Positions 12,120 through 23,846 of a DNA stretch of 64,000 bases are shown here, piece by piece. Position 1 is the stretch's first letter; every line of letters begins with the position of its first letter. The stretch comes from Ricordea florida (Eukaryota > Cnidaria > Anthozoa > Corallimorpharia > Ricordeidae). Both the position numbers and the translations under genes were made by a program. The notes beneath the pieces were generated by a model. The model did not search any database, was not told the DNA's origin, and saw only the letters and a list, made by a program, of their open reading frames with translations. The stretch is from the NCBI GenBank assembly GCA_949710005.1, contig OX453277.1:1305001-1369000 (forward strand), written 5' to 3'.

Positions 12120-14670
12120 GTAGTCTGTGTTCACGTGTCCCGCGAGTGATGGGCTGCTGGTCCCGCAAAGCATGATGGTTCTGCCTATATAGAACATGAA
12201 CATGTATGACATGAGATCAAGTGTTTCACATTGTTCTTCTGATGCCGCGCGACCTCACAAGAAGGCATTTCTCCCTGTAGGTCAGTAATTGATACGAAGA
12301 ATAAAATCATCCAGTCATCTTGAGTGCTGTAAGCGAGTTTGGTTTTCACAAGTCAGATTCCTTTTTTCCTTATTTACTGCCGCAGTTACAAAACATGGCT
12401 TGGTGGAAGTTTCTTTATGTTACTCTGTACTTAATTAGAAGAATAGTTATGTGTATACCCAAGGCTGATCATAAAATAACACCAGTAAAACTTAACATAA
12501 TATCCACTAAATCTGTTTTCCATCAATGGCGCTTTCCAAAGTGATGACGAAGAAATCTTTTTAATTGTCTGAACTTATTTTGTTACCCTACGGTTATGGT
12601 GCAGGCTGTCTCAGAGGGTGGTATGTTGTTATGGGGCAGGCTGTCTCAGAGGGTTGTACCCGGATACAGCTATCAAACTCGATTGACTTTTTTCTCATGC
12701 CCCGCAGTTTCTTAATTGTAGCCTTTGCTCCCTTTTAATTTATTCTCCGCTTAGTGCGCGGTAGATTTTTTGCCCTGTTCATCACTTTAAGCGGTCACCC
12801 GTGACGTTTGTGCATTTCTTGTCGGTTTAATCCGCTAACTTAAGCTGTAAGAACCCCTAAAATGACTTTGAAGGCTTCGGGTTTCTAGAATTTAATAACA
12901 ACTATATGTGAATTAAGAAATACCTCTTACTAACTGAGTTCAAGGTCCTTACTGTAAGTTACGGACCGAATATTTTCAGCTCGCATTTAAGGCTCATTTA
13001 ATTTAAAAAAATGTATGAGCCGGAAAACATCAGTGTACACATTTAAGATTCAAAACCAGCGAAATTACCGTTAAATCTGTCACTTTTTGTCAGTCAAAAC
13101 TGTACACTGCAATCTGCAACAAATTTTGTTCCTATTTCTAGTGATGAAACCCGGCAAGAGCCCCTGGTTGGAACTGTATATACATCAGCGGCTTGCTTGA
13201 AAAAAAGTTAAACTGGTGCAAGAGCTTCAAGGGCGGCACCAGGCTCCTGGCGGCACTTGAAGGTCATATTTTTATAAAACAGCTTCTCCTAAATTTTACG
13301 TGTGACTCATTAGCAGCCAGAGCTCGCCTTTATCAGGGCTGATTTGTCCCTTTCCATCCCGTAATGGGTTGGTGCTTTTGACTTTTTGGCTGCACCGTAA
13401 TATATTCTAGTCTAAAGACTGCTATGTCGCCTCAAATAACTTTCTGCCCTCTTACTGGGTCATCACCTTTATCAACGGGATTGATAGTCTGATCCAAAGA
13501 AAATATTCTGTTATCTTACATTGAACAGATCTTTATATACGATATAATTGTGTGCGATAAAATTACATTCACAGGTCAGAAAATCATGTGTTCCGTCCGT
13601 GCAAGGGAGTTAAATTATTGATTGTACGATAAGACCTGTCTACAGTAAAGTGCGCACAGAGACATAACAAAACAAGCAAAGTTCGTGTGTAAACAAAATA
13701 ATGGATTGTGACAAAGTGAACTAAAAAATGTTAAACGCGAGCTTTGAAAAAGAAGAATTACATCTTAAATTCTCGTGGGTCAAATTTGGCTCAATCCTCG
13801 GTGTAACGACCAGTTACGTTCACGAATGACGTAGAACAACGAAAACCAAGGATACAAAGCAACAAGGACTAGGAAAATAATATTGAAAAAAAAAAACAAA
13901 GAAAAACTTCACAGGTTTTTACACCGAAGTAAACCCCAAATACGAATTGTCTGAGTCGTCGTTTTAACTAAATGAATTATTGAAGTTTTCTTGTTCGCCC
14001 GTTCAATTCCATGGGAACGTGATATTCGTCTGTAAAATCTGCGATTTCCTGTCGCATGATGGCCAAAGGTCCCTGTTAATGACCGATAAGCTTCGTAAAC
14101 CTTCTTGTTTTGTCAAGAAAGGATGCAGTTGAGTGGTAATTAGTGAATATACCTCATGAACATGCGTTTCCTGGAATGTTGTTATTCGTCGGAGTTTAGA
14201 GCATAGCAGTGAAAAATGTGTCCTAGCATTTTCGTTATTGACATTTTGTGAAGGGTTTTAGCGGCGCAGTTTGACTAGGAACAGTTTTGTGATAAAACAT
14301 TTGGTGGTTTGTGTTAAATAAGGAAACGTGACTCTCCCGGCTTTGATGGTGGATATAGGTAGGCGTTGACGAGAGTTAAGTGAATAATGCCAGGGTATCG
14401 GGTGTTCACTTGGCTAGTTTTCAGGAAAATTCTGTTGGCGAGAATTAGCACCAGGTGAACTACAGAGGAGTCACAGCCTCATCCTTATTTCACGGTACAC
14501 CTACACCCCGTCAGCAGTCTTAGGAATTTGCAAGAGGCCACTGAAGTGAAAGTGTGTCGGAAGGTTGCATTCAGTTTTAGTTTTGAAGAGGAGTGAAAAG
14601 CCTGCTTTCAAGTTCAGGCGAGTAATATTGGCTGGCTCTGACAACCCATCTCTGGTGTTACAGAAAAAGT
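12120..14670. other. Gene-free stretch upstream of the first ankyrin gene
   Basis: No exon can be supported. There is a short tandem duplication around GGCAGGCTGTCTCAGAGGGT (about 12602-12660). The last few hundred bases before 14675 could hold the 5' untranslated region of the ankyrin gene; a TTACAG acceptor-like site lies at about 14656-14663. Confidence 0.45.
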
Positions 14671-14674
14671 AGAT

Positions 14675-15205
14675 ATGATTCCACTAAAGAAGATAGAGAA
14701 GAATCCGGAGAGAAATCCGGAGAAAGCTGGAGAAAAGCGAAGAAAGGGGAGAAGTAGGTCTCTAAGGCCTCGGAAGACGACAACTGCGACCACCGTTTTC
14801 ACAGACACAAAGAACAAACGTGTGGATGTCGGTAAAGTTCGTAATAGAAAAGCTTCGTGTCCCGAAATACTTCTCCACAACACACGTCTCTTTGGTAAAG
14901 AACTCCCCGAACTTTTTAAACTGATAAAGCTCGGCGAAGCAGATTTAAATTCTTTGGCAATGATGGGAATTTTTCCGCTCCACGATGCGGTGGCGCAAGG
15001 GTTGACGGACTGTGTTAAACTGCTCATCGAACGAGCAAGCAACATCAATGTACGAAACACAGAGGGCCATTCGCCATTGGACGTAGCGGTTGAAACAGGA
15101 AACTTTGAGTGTGCAGAACTGTTGATCAGGCATGGAGCGTCCATAGATGGCATACGAAACGGATTTAAACTAAGATCGAGCTCTATGCGCAAAAAGACAT
15201 CATAA
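14675..15205 (+). CDS. Ankyrin-repeat protein, PPP1R27-like paralogue A
   Basis: A complete 176-residue single-exon protein; an in-frame TGA upstream makes the ATG at 14675 the first possible start. Residues 1-60 are basic and low-complexity (RRKGRSRSLRPRK). From about residue 68 (CPEILLHNT) the protein aligns with paralogue B at 19198 and then has about two ankyrin repeats: GIFPLHDAVAQGLTDCVKLL (about 98-117) and EGHSPLDVAVETGNFECAEL (about 130-150), ending in a short basic tail. This layout (leader, CPEILL block, two ankyrins) is that of vertebrate PPP1R27, a small protein phosphatase 1 regulator. At the place where B has RAVSF, this copy reads NRKAS, so the canonical PP1-docking RVxF motif is lost. 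It may bind something else, or PP1 weakly. The assignment rests on layout and motif, not on a search. Confidence 0.8.
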   Translation: MIPLKKIEKNPERNPEKAGEKRRKGRSRSLRPRKTTTATTVFTDTKNKRVDVGKVRNRKASCPEILLHNTRLFGKELPELFKLIKLGEADLNSLAMMGIFPLHDAVAQGLTDCVKLLIERASNINVRNTEGHSPLDVAVETGNFECAELLIRHGASIDGIRNGFKLRSSSMRKKTS

Positions 15206-15984
15206 ACAGAACACTGAGTGTTATTACGTATCGTGTTTACACGCATCAGTTAAGGCAGTTGACGTATCCATGGAATACTGCTGAGCGAAACAGACTAATC
15301 TTGGGATCTTTTTCAACAAAAGAGACCTAAGCAACATGTACAATAAATTATATCGCTGGATTCTGTTTAATCGTGAAAGATTAACTCATGGTGAGGATTA
15401 GCGGAGAAAAGAATTCACTGTAAAGTCGTTTATTGCCTCTTTAAAAGGCATGCTAGAGTGAACCTAATATTTTTCCTGAGTGCTGCCGGATAATCTGTTT
15501 AAATTTTTGTGCAATAATTATATGAGTTTAAGGTTTGTTTCAGAACTGATTTTCTTCTTATTTCTGTCCTTCATGTTATCTCTATTGTATTAAATATTTT
15601 TATTTCATCAACGCTGTACAGCTATGCCTGTATCTTTAATAACTGGTAAAAGATGAGTATCTTTGTAGCCTCCGGCTGGTCAGGATTCAAAACGGATTCT
15701 ATTTATTGTGAAATCATTTCACAATGAATGGAGTCAGTAGTGACTCAGTAACAAAATCGTACAATGCTTCTAATTTGTCTATTTTGTTTTACACTGATGG
15801 AACGTAAAAGCTCTCAGTGATGAAACTAAACGAACTCAGGAATGTTTCGTTGGCTGATAGTAGGTGTTATGGAATATTTTCAGATTACTAATACCGGAAT
15901 ATATACGATTCCGTTGGAGAGATATCATTTTCATAAACATGTCATATGGACCGTCTGCCACTCGCCACTGAACCAGACTTTCGT
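15206..15984. other. Gene-free stretch, 3' of ankyrin gene A
   Basis: No coding exon is supported. The AT-rich sequence after 15205 may include the 3' untranslated region; AATAAA-like AATAAATTATAT occurs near 15341-15353. Opposed reading frames at 15836-16138 fall inside repeat sequence. Confidence 0.4.
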
Positions 15985-15989
15985 CAGTA

Positions 15990-16829
15990 ATAGCATTTGT
16001 TCCGGTTCGCACTACGCGAAATTTTGTTTGTTTTGCAAAAAAATCTGTCAACGCGAAACCATTTGTAGTGCGAACGATTTTCGTGACCCACCAAAATTTT
16101 CGCAAGTGCCACCAAACTTCAAACACGCCGTCGACTAGCTTTGGAGGCCTACAACTTTTTGTGCGGCGAGCAAATGTATTGTTCCTTGACAGATACCCTT
16201 CAACGGGTCATCATATCTCGTAATTGATACCAAGCAAAACTTTCTCGGGCGGTATGCAATCTCGGAATCGAGTGTTCTCTCTCAGAACGTATCCTCTTAA
16301 GAGCGTTAATAAATTGTCGAATGACTCTCTCCCCATTCTCAAATGTCTACGGAAAAAGGCTTCAGGGAAGGTACGCTGGTGCATGTGAATTTCAAACCAG
16401 GATTCTACAGGTCGAGGAAATGTCCAATACGGGTGAAAACGACGGCGGCGTCGACGTCTGTTGAGCAGCTGCGTTAAAGTTTCCATGATCCGTAAAAGCC
16501 GAATCCTTCCTAGCAAAACCAGAAGTAATTGTTGACTAGCCACAATCACGTTTTGCATGGCAAGAAAACAGCAAAGAAGGGCGATTAAAACATTTCACGG
16601 GAGCATTTTGCTTTGCGATCAGTCCTTGACCGGAAACGACATAAAAAGAACATACTGTCACGAAATCTCGGTATCTATTTCGATTGATTGACATTTGTGG
16701 TTTTACAAAAAATTTGCAAGTCTCAAGTGCGAACGCGCCCACAAAAACCAAAAATTCGCATTTACAAAATTTTCAATTTTCTTGTAAACACCAAACCAAA
16801 TTTTTCGTCCTAGTGCGAACAGGCCCTTA
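15990..16829 (-). mobile_element. Harbinger-like DNA transposon, internally truncated
   Basis: The ends are related inverted repeats. The right end reads, on the minus strand, GGGCCTGTTCGCACTAGGAC (about 16809-16828). The left end contains CCGGTTCGCACTACGCGAAA (about 16002-16022). A TTA follows the right tip, the usual Harbinger target triplet. The interior keeps only the N-terminal part of a HARBI1-type protein. Confidence 0.6.
16217..16558 (-). pseudogene. HARBI1-like nuclease, N-terminal fragment
   Basis: About 114 codons encode a basic stretch (NRRRRRRRFHPYW) followed by FFRRHLRMGRESFDNLLTLL and an IPPEKVLLGIN block. This matches the region before the DDE nuclease of PIF/Harbinger transposases and their domesticated relative HARBI1 (the 'FRMSKESFDYLL...LSPEKRLAI' pattern). 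The frame stops at 16211 before any catalytic Asp, so the nuclease domain has been deleted. Confidence 0.65.
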
Positions 16830-17360
16830 GTCCTGGCTCATTTGTTCCTCCCACGTTCGTTATTGAGATATCACGTTCGTAATCATGTAATGAAAACCCT
16901 ATACCGCTCGTCACTGAACCCAACTCTAATGAGAACATTTGTCCCGTGTTCTGGCACCAGTGAAATGGCCTAGTGCCTCATTTTGTTCTGAATTTGAAAT
17001 GAGAGTCTATTTTAAGCAGTTTGTGTCTAAAATAAGACAGGGGTCTGCAACATGATCTTGTACGGGACTCCGGCATTGGGTTTGTTATCTTTGCTTGTTT
17101 CTTGTTTTGAATTTACTTTTATCTTTCATTTAGGCGTAACTCTTTTGTCAGGTGAAACATAGTAGCACACTCTCTCGCAAACTTTTGCCGCAGCTGTCGC
17201 GAGGATTGGAAGTCGGTTCTGTTTTTTTCGCGACGCTTTTGGCAAAGCTGCAACAAGTCTTTCAAGCGTTGTGTAGAATAACATGTTTCTCAGTTGCAAC
17301 TCTTTCCGACGTAACGCTGTGTATCATCAGCCAGTAAAACTGTTTTGTTTCCACATATTA

Positions 17361-17685
17361 GGGACTGTTCGTTATTTATGGCTGGGGGGGGGGGGGCGGT
17401 GATTAGAGTGGGGGGGGGGTAAAATTTTCAAAACCAAGGGAAATGAGGGTTTTTTTTAAATACAGTAGAATTGAGGGGGGGGGGGGGGTTCAACCCATTT
17501 GTTGCCGTTTTGCAGATATATTAATTGAGCTTTGTCTTGGGCCAGTGGAATAAACTGGGGGTGGGGGGGGGGGGTAATTTTTGGATACATGCACTTTCGG
17601 GGAGGGGTACATTTTTAATCTGCCTTAGTTGGTTAAAAAATCACCGACCCCTTCCCCCCTCTAGCCGTAAATAACGAACAGTCCC
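17361..17685. mobile_element. 325-bp MITE with 22-bp terminal inverted repeats and TTA duplication
   Basis: The left tip GGGACTGTTCGTTATTTATG (17361 on) returns inverted at 17664-17685 with one mismatch over 22 bp. TTA directly flanks both ends (17358-17360 and 17686-17688), as expected for a PIF/Harbinger-type insertion. The interior has long G-runs (17383-17400, 17411-17420, 17475-17489, 17560-17573) and no coding potential. Confidence 0.85.
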
Positions 17686-17689
17686 TTAG

Positions 17690-19190
17690 TTTCCTTGCAT
17701 AGTGTAACACTGCTCAAGTAACTTGTCTCGTAGTTCCGCAACGTAAGGTTTATACTTGTTCCGAGACAGGTTGCAGGAAACGTTGCCTGGAAACGTTGTC
17801 TTTACATACCTTAATATAGCATGAATCTAGCGCCTGGAAGTAGCTAAGTCGACATGTACTTTCTAGTGTCAAATTTCTTTTTTTCAAAAAGAAAGTATGT
17901 ATCTCCTTCCCATCCAACGTCATGGTGCTAAAACAGAATCCCTTTGTCTTGGTGACATGCATTTTTACAAGTCAACTTCTCGAAGTGCCGAACATCGTCA
18001 CGTAATACTCGAGACACAGAAAGACACTTTAAGAAAGCCTACTGCGGAAGTCAGAACACTCTTCATTGAGGCTACTTAAAGACGTACTCGTACCAGGAGG
18101 CCATATATTAATAATAAGCATGTTTTTTTTTTTCTTTTTTTTTTAACTCATTGGTCATGGAGTCAAAGAAAATAGTTGAATTCAAATTGATTGTGAACTT
18201 GTCATGGAATTCCCCAAGCGAAATTACTTACTTTGCGGTCACCAGGAGTCAAGTAATACCAAGGATTTAGCTAGGAAAGCAAAGAATAAAACGCTACTGC
18301 TGCGGTTAAGAACGTGGCTGTGAAACGCCTTCTAATTCTTCAATGCATCATTGCTTGAAAAGTTCCGGGAGGAGTGAGAAACGCCCATTGGACTAAATGA
18401 TGACCTTACTCCATTTTGATAATTGAGTTTGTTGTTTGTTTGAACCTCGTGCAGATTAATGGTATTTTAATGGGTCATTCATCAATGAGCGGTTGTGGGA
18501 ATCCCAATGAATATTAAGATTTCTCAAGCTAATGTTGCAACAAAAAAGGAACGCTTAATAATAACAAAGGTAAATTTATGGCAATAAAACTGTATCGTAG
18601 TTAAAGAAACTTACTACGCTTGTTGTTTGCAGAGTGTTTACAAGGCACTGTTGTTTAAATCACAAACTTATTTGTCACAGCGCTTTTTATTTACTCCATT
18701 CGACACAAGACAGGGAATAAAATACCAACAGCTGTGGAGCCTTTCTCTCTGTGAATGAATGTTTCTAAACAGGAATTTTGCTGTTGACTGTTTCGCTCAC
18801 CGGGGAACCCGACTCCACGTCTTCTTCACATGATGAAGTCTTTTCTATTCACACTGGCGTGACTCGCACTGTCCCGCGTCTAAAAGAGTGTATTTGAAAA
18901 CTCTTTGGACCTCCTGTGGTGGTATTCTTTCCAACAAATAAAAAAAATGCTAAACGTCAAGTACATTCAGCAAATTTGTGCCCGACTTTGCTGTGTTCAT
19001 TGGGGTCCGTGTTTGCAAATGTCAGTTTAACATAACTCGCGCCTTCAAAGCTGATGGAATTCAAAGTATTGTAGTCATCGAGAAGATAACAAAATTTGTT
19101 TTCTGCTGCTGTTTGTTGCTGGTCCTTTTAACTGGAGAGTGTTTATAAGTTTGCAGATAGAATCACAACGCCGACCAACGACGAGGAACT
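17690..19190. other. Gene-free stretch upstream of ankyrin gene B
   Basis: No coding exon is supported. Short open frames on both strands near 17750-18080 overlap and look like shadows. The 5' untranslated region and promoter of the gene at 19198 are presumably here, but I see no clear core-promoter motif. Confidence 0.4.
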
Positions 19191-19197
19191 AGCGGGA

Positions 19198-19854
19198 ATG
19201 AGGGTGACTAAAGGAAAGAAGTGTGGCTCGGACTCGCTGAAAATGTCATCCATCAAAGGACAGTTAAAGAAGAGGAAATTTTCCTGTCCTGATGAAGCTC
19301 TTGCCAAGCAAGAAGATGGCGAAAAGCCTGAAGAAGCAAGACAGAGAAAAGGCTCGTCAGGGGAAGAACTGACAAACGCAATCGTGCGAAGTCGAAGGAA
19401 CATGGAAGGAACTGTTCGACGACGTTATCAATCAATGCCAATATTTTCCAAGGTTGAGGAAAGTCTAAAGCCACCCAGGGCAGTATCGTTTTGCCCCGAA
19501 ATTCTTCTTCTCTCCGCAGTAATGGAAAACAACATCGAAGAATTGGCGAAGATTCTCCGAGAGGGAAAGGTGGATGTAAACCAGCCGAACTCTATCGGTC
19601 GCCTCCCAATTCACGAAGCTGCTTCAGAGGGATTTGTGGAATGTGCACAGTTACTCATTGAAAACGGCGCCAACCTGACCATCGAGTGCTCGGAAGGTTT
19701 GACACCGTTAGAAACCGCTGTCATAAGTGGAAACTTCGAATGTGCCGAGCTGCTGATAAAGTGCGGTGCCCCGATTGACAAAATCAAAGATGGGTTCCGT
19801 GATCCAGTAATTGCAGGTGCAGTGAAAGAAACGGAGTGTACAGAACCGGAGTGA
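19198..19854 (+). CDS. Ankyrin-repeat PP1-binding protein, PPP1R27-like paralogue B
   Basis: A complete 218-residue single-exon protein. A charged leader (residues 1-95; many K/R/E, SFDEALAKQ-like helical segments) precedes RAVSFCPEILL at about 98-108. RAVSF fits the PP1-docking consensus [RK]-x-[VI]-x-[FW]. Two ankyrin repeats follow: GRLPIHEAASEGFVECAQLL (about 139-158) and EGLTPLETAVISGNFECAEL (about 171-191), then a DKIKDGFRDP tail. Vertebrate PPP1R27 (about 154 residues) has the same order: RVxF motif, then two ankyrins; MYPT/PPP1R16 proteins are larger relatives. I infer a small regulatory subunit of protein phosphatase 1, but the identity of the target is unknown. It shares the CPEILL, NFECAELLI and DGF blocks with paralogue A 4 kb upstream, so the two arose by local duplication. 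Confidence 0.85.
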   Translation: MRVTKGKKCGSDSLKMSSIKGQLKKRKFSCPDEALAKQEDGEKPEEARQRKGSSGEELTNAIVRSRRNMEGTVRRRYQSMPIFSKVEESLKPPRAVSFCPEILLLSAVMENNIEELAKILREGKVDVNQPNSIGRLPIHEAASEGFVECAQLLIENGANLTIECSEGLTPLETAVISGNFECAELLIKCGAPIDKIKDGFRDPVIAGAVKETECTEPE

Positions 19855-20884
19855 AAGTCAAATTCAGTGTTGTTACTTCACAAAAATAGAATCTGGATGA
19901 GAGTATGGAAAATAGGAACAGACTACATTGCACCAAAAAAGCAAAACAAAAGACAGAAAGCAACTAAGTCCAGCAGGAAACGTTTCGGTGCGTGTAGAAA
20001 TCATGTTAAGGTGGACTTCAGTGTTAACTTAGTTGTTAACTGGCAACTGCATACGTTTTGGCACTACTGCAGGGCGTATTTTCTATTTTGTTCTTAGATT
20101 TTCAGGTTGCGTAGAGAAAGTTTCACCTTTTCGCGTAATGAAAGTTATTTTACCAGTGAAACCAGTCCTAAGTACTAGGTTTAATAGGACGATTTTCAAT
20201 TTCTACTTGAAATTGTCACGCTAGCTTGATCGAGCAAATTGCAGTAAATAGCGCAATCTCGTTCAAAATTAGCAGATAGACCAAACAGTGATCTTGTTGA
20301 AAGCAAACCTTTAACAATGTCTGAATATACACTACCATATTTAGTGCGCGAAAGCAATTGTTACGACAATGGCAGTATTCAGAGTTAATATTCCCTACGA
20401 CACTAGCGATAACGGGTGATTATCGACAATTAAAATAGATAATTGCATTTCAAAGCTTCCTCCGTCAGCATTCCCCATTACAGTTGACGTTTCTTTATTT
20501 ATTTTTTCAGTCAGTGACTTGTTTCGAAGCAAAGATTACCGAACATTCATTCACTATTTTCGTCGTTTCTAAGTTTCTAGTAATTAGGAACTTTCTCGTT
20601 TTAGTGTGTGATGTCTTGCCAATGAAAAAACAATCGATAGCTTTTTATTCTCAACGGTGCAGATTGTTAAAAATGTTAAGAATTCAGTTTGTACTTGGTG
20701 GAATATAAACATTGGTCATATGACAATGCTGTACTTGTTGTGCCTAGTGTGAGTAATATTATCTGCGGCACCTAGGGTGTAGAAAGTTGTAAATCAGAAT
20801 TGATGTAATTGTGTCCAAGTACAGAGACTAAAAAATACACAAGCTTCTTGAATGAAAGAAGTAAATAGCTCAGGATGAAATGGA
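19855..20884. other. Gene-free stretch, 3' side of ankyrin gene B
   Basis: No coding exon is supported; the sequence is AT-rich. The proximal part may be 3' untranslated sequence of the gene ending at 19854. Confidence 0.4.
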
Positions 20885-21081
20885 TGATTGCAAATAGCCA
20901 ACTGGTCTGCCTTCCGCTTGTTGGGATTCTTAGCAAAACGTTTACGTTGTGTTTAATGTAAAATTGACTCTGAAAAGCCCCGTGGGGACGAGCCAATAAA
21001 GTACGTACGTATGTATGTATGTATGTATGTATGTATGTATGTATGTATGTGTGTCATTTTTGTGTGTGTGTGTGTGTATGA
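20885..21081 (+). mobile_element. SINE 3' part with (GTAT)n and (TG)n tail
   Basis: The segment GCAAATAGCCAACTGGTC... GGATTCTTAGCAAAACGTTT (about 20888-20942) is homologous to the downstream part of the tRNA-derived SINE at 23.0 kb (AATAGCCAACTAGTC... GAATTCTTAGCGAAGTTTA). It ends in CCAATAAAGTACG and a (GTAT)n microsatellite (about 21003-21050) and (TG)n (21061-21078), which serve as its tail. Confidence 0.6.
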
Positions 21082-23000
21082 TTTCTTATAAGATAAGGTC
21101 TAAAAGTAGATGGTTAACGCAACAGCAGAGAATGTTGCCACTTTTGTCTCTGTAACTACTTAGTTTTCCTTCTAATTGTTTTGGTTGCGGATAATGCACA
21201 TCACAAGCTGTCAGTTGTGTAAGTTATGATGCCGTGCACTTACTCAAGTCAATCCCAGTTGGCTTTTCTTTTCACACGTTCGTGTCACAGATGAAAGAGT
21301 CACCTAACCGTGTGAAGAATTCAATTGCTTTTCGAATTAGGGTTTTTAGGCTTGCTCTGATTGCCATGTTATGTAACAGTTCGATTCAGCGATGCATATC
21401 ATCTCATGAATATAATGCCCAGTATACTCAGGTTTTTGGTTCAACCTGCTGAATACGTGGGAATAGGCTCCCGAGCGCATGGACTTGTGGATTGCCATTA
21501 TGTGGGGAATTTGTAGGGGCGGTAAAAAGTTTATAACATCCAAGGCTGCCAGGGTTGAGAAGAAGAAAGTGGTCGACAAATTTGATAAATATTATACATG
21601 CAAAACTTTCAGCGCGCTGATTGGCTGACAGCACGTCAATCAACAGGGAGCTTACGAAACGCGACATTTTCACAAGGACGCCGTTGGATTGAGTCACATG
21701 CCTATTGCGCATGCCTATCTGATCACTGGCCGGCGTCGCATCAAAGCCGGCGACATTGATGAGAGATATTTACCGGCGTCGAGGATTGTCTGAGTAGGAC
21801 GTAAGGGTTGTTTACGAAGTTTTCTTTGGATACTTTCAGTGATTTGGCCAGATAATCTACATATCACACAAATAACAAGTTTTTCACACATGGTTCTGTT
21901 TTTTGGCCAGTTTCAGTCATTCAGCTAACGAACCAGGATAACGCTCTTGGATAGCTCGAAGAGCGAAAAAGCGAGTTCGAAGCGAGTGAAAGCACAGCGT
22001 CTGATAAGCTGTTTCATGTTAATCATTCTTGATTGGGGTCTAACAGACTATTAAGTGTAACGTGAATTCGAAAGGACTGAAAAGATATCTATATTTTTAA
22101 AAAGGCCTGTCAGGTTATTTCGAAGTAGAGCTAAGTAGCAGAGAACTACTGTTGCGGATATTATAGTATTTGAACACAGCTGTCGATTTTCTTCAATTTA
22201 TTTTACATCCTACAGTACTTGCACCAGTAGATTGTGTTGCTGATCTTGAATTATAGTGTGTTTCTAGAGCTTTTCAAGCGCTTGGAGTGTTATTTTTGTT
22301 TCACCAGTGTATTGCAGCTCTATCTTAGGAACGTTTTTTAGATAGCGGAGCTACAGCTGAAACGTAAAGTAGTTATCTCGTCAACTAGCCGCATCTTCTA
22401 AGCAAAGGGCTAAATGCGTAATATCCTCTTGTGGAAACGAAAAAAGGTTACGCATTCATCTTGACTTGTTTTCTTCGTCCAAATCGAACCTTTCGTAGTT
22501 TCAGTGCGGAAGCTCTGGATTTATTGATTTCTCAACTTCGTGCCGGGTAAAAGCGTACTGATTCTTGTTCGCTTATATATCTGTTCCCATAAGCGTAAAT
22601 AATACAAAGTTTAACTTCGTTTCTCTCAGAATTTCGGCACTTTGCTTTACATTACTCCGCTAGTGAAAAGTAAAAACAAAGAAACTTCTGGAACGTTTTA
22701 CACGGGACCACAACGATGTCGTCGTCGTTGCTGCCAATCGTAGAGGACGGCGACGTGGTACAGCAGAAGTGAACCAGCGGCGTCGTCGTGAAAACACGGT
22801 CTTCGATTCTTTTAAAAGCTCCCTAAAGTTTTCCAAGCATATTATTAACAAGTAATCAAATGATTTCGAGTGCAATTCTGTATAAATAAGCACTCGTAGT
22901 GTTTTCAAAGACAACAAATTTTGCCAGTCTTTAAAAAATTCATTTGTGCTCATTTATTCCAAATTGATTACCAATGCAAATTGCCTTCTCAGAAAGACAG
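21082..23000. other. Gene-free stretch
   Basis: No supportable exon. Short overlapping open frames on both strands show no recognisable domain. The GCGCGCTGATTGGCT motif at about 21612 recurs at about 55415, suggesting a dispersed repeat. Confidence 0.4.
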
Positions 23001-23007
23001 CGCAAAC

Positions 23008-23265
23008 GAAGGGGAGGTAGCGTGGTCAAGTGGTTAGGGTGTTGGACTTGTAATCTGGTCACTGCCCCATCCTGACCACTACCTGGATATGTAATACGGT
23101 AATCATGAATTTCAGATCCTCCACCACACTTGTAAATAGCCAACTAGTCCCCCTCCCGTCAGTTGGAATTCTTAGCGAAGTTTATGTTCGTGGGTAGTAT
23201 ACAGACCCCACAAGCTTGTTTGCTTTAAATCATATCGTGTAAAAATAAAGGTTTTGTGTTTTTTA
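23008..23265 (+). mobile_element. tRNA-derived SINE
   Basis: The head GTAGCGTGGTCAAGTGGTTA (23017-23036) reads as a pol III A box within a tRNA-like start; the B-box region is degraded. The body shares AATAGCCAACTAGTC and GAATTCTTAGCGAAG with the copy at 20.9 kb. It ends in an AATAAAGG-like A-rich tail near 23246. The tRNA fold is no longer intact, so it is a SINE and not a tRNA gene. Confidence 0.65.
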
Positions 23266-23337
23266 TGTATGTCATGTTTCATTAACGTAATTTTCCCTGA
23301 TAATGGTTTGGCCTGGAATTCGAAGCTGCGCCTCGTG

Positions 23338-23672
23338 AATGGCCGTTTTTATGCTAGAGACGCTTAGGTCGACTAGACTTCTTTAACTTCTAAGACGTTA
23401 AAAGCAACTGGTGTAAATACTGGACGCATTTAAGTAGACGGCCTAGCATAAAAAAAGAGTGCGTTCTCTCGGAGAACACTCGATTTCAGGACGAAAAGCT
23501 GACTCGTCGTAGTTGTCTCTGCGGGACAAGTCAGGGCTAAATGCGTTTAACGTGTTAGACATTAAGGGCATCTGCGTCTTTCCTATTTACCGCTTTTATA
23601 CTAGACGTTAAAGTCGTCTCCAGATAGCATTAACGTCTCAGACGACCTTAACGTCTCTAGCATAAAAGCAGC
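23338..23672. mobile_element. MITE with GGC-TTTTTATGCTAGAGAC ends
   Basis: The left end GGCCGTTTTTATGCTAGAGA (23340 on) is mirrored by TCTCTAGCATAAAAGCAGCC at about 23650-23670. The interior repeats GACGTTAA/GTCGTCT motifs in both orientations. It belongs to the same family as the element at 33.4-33.8 kb. Confidence 0.65.
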
Positions 23673-23846
23673 CAATATCGGTGCGATGCTCTTCCGGTTG
23701 AGCTAGGAAGTTGGGAACACTTTTTTTAAATGTCAACAAAGACGTAATCTATCGAGAAAACTCCATGTTTTTCTTGCGGGAAATAAAACAACTTGAAGTG
23801 GCTCCGCTGAGGGATTGATTTTTTAACCTTAGTCCAAAAACTGCCT

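Noticed and set aside
14614..15246. A 210-codon minus-strand open frame over ankyrin gene A
   Set aside because: The plus-strand frame has clear ankyrin repeats homologous to paralogue B, so the opposite frame is a shadow.
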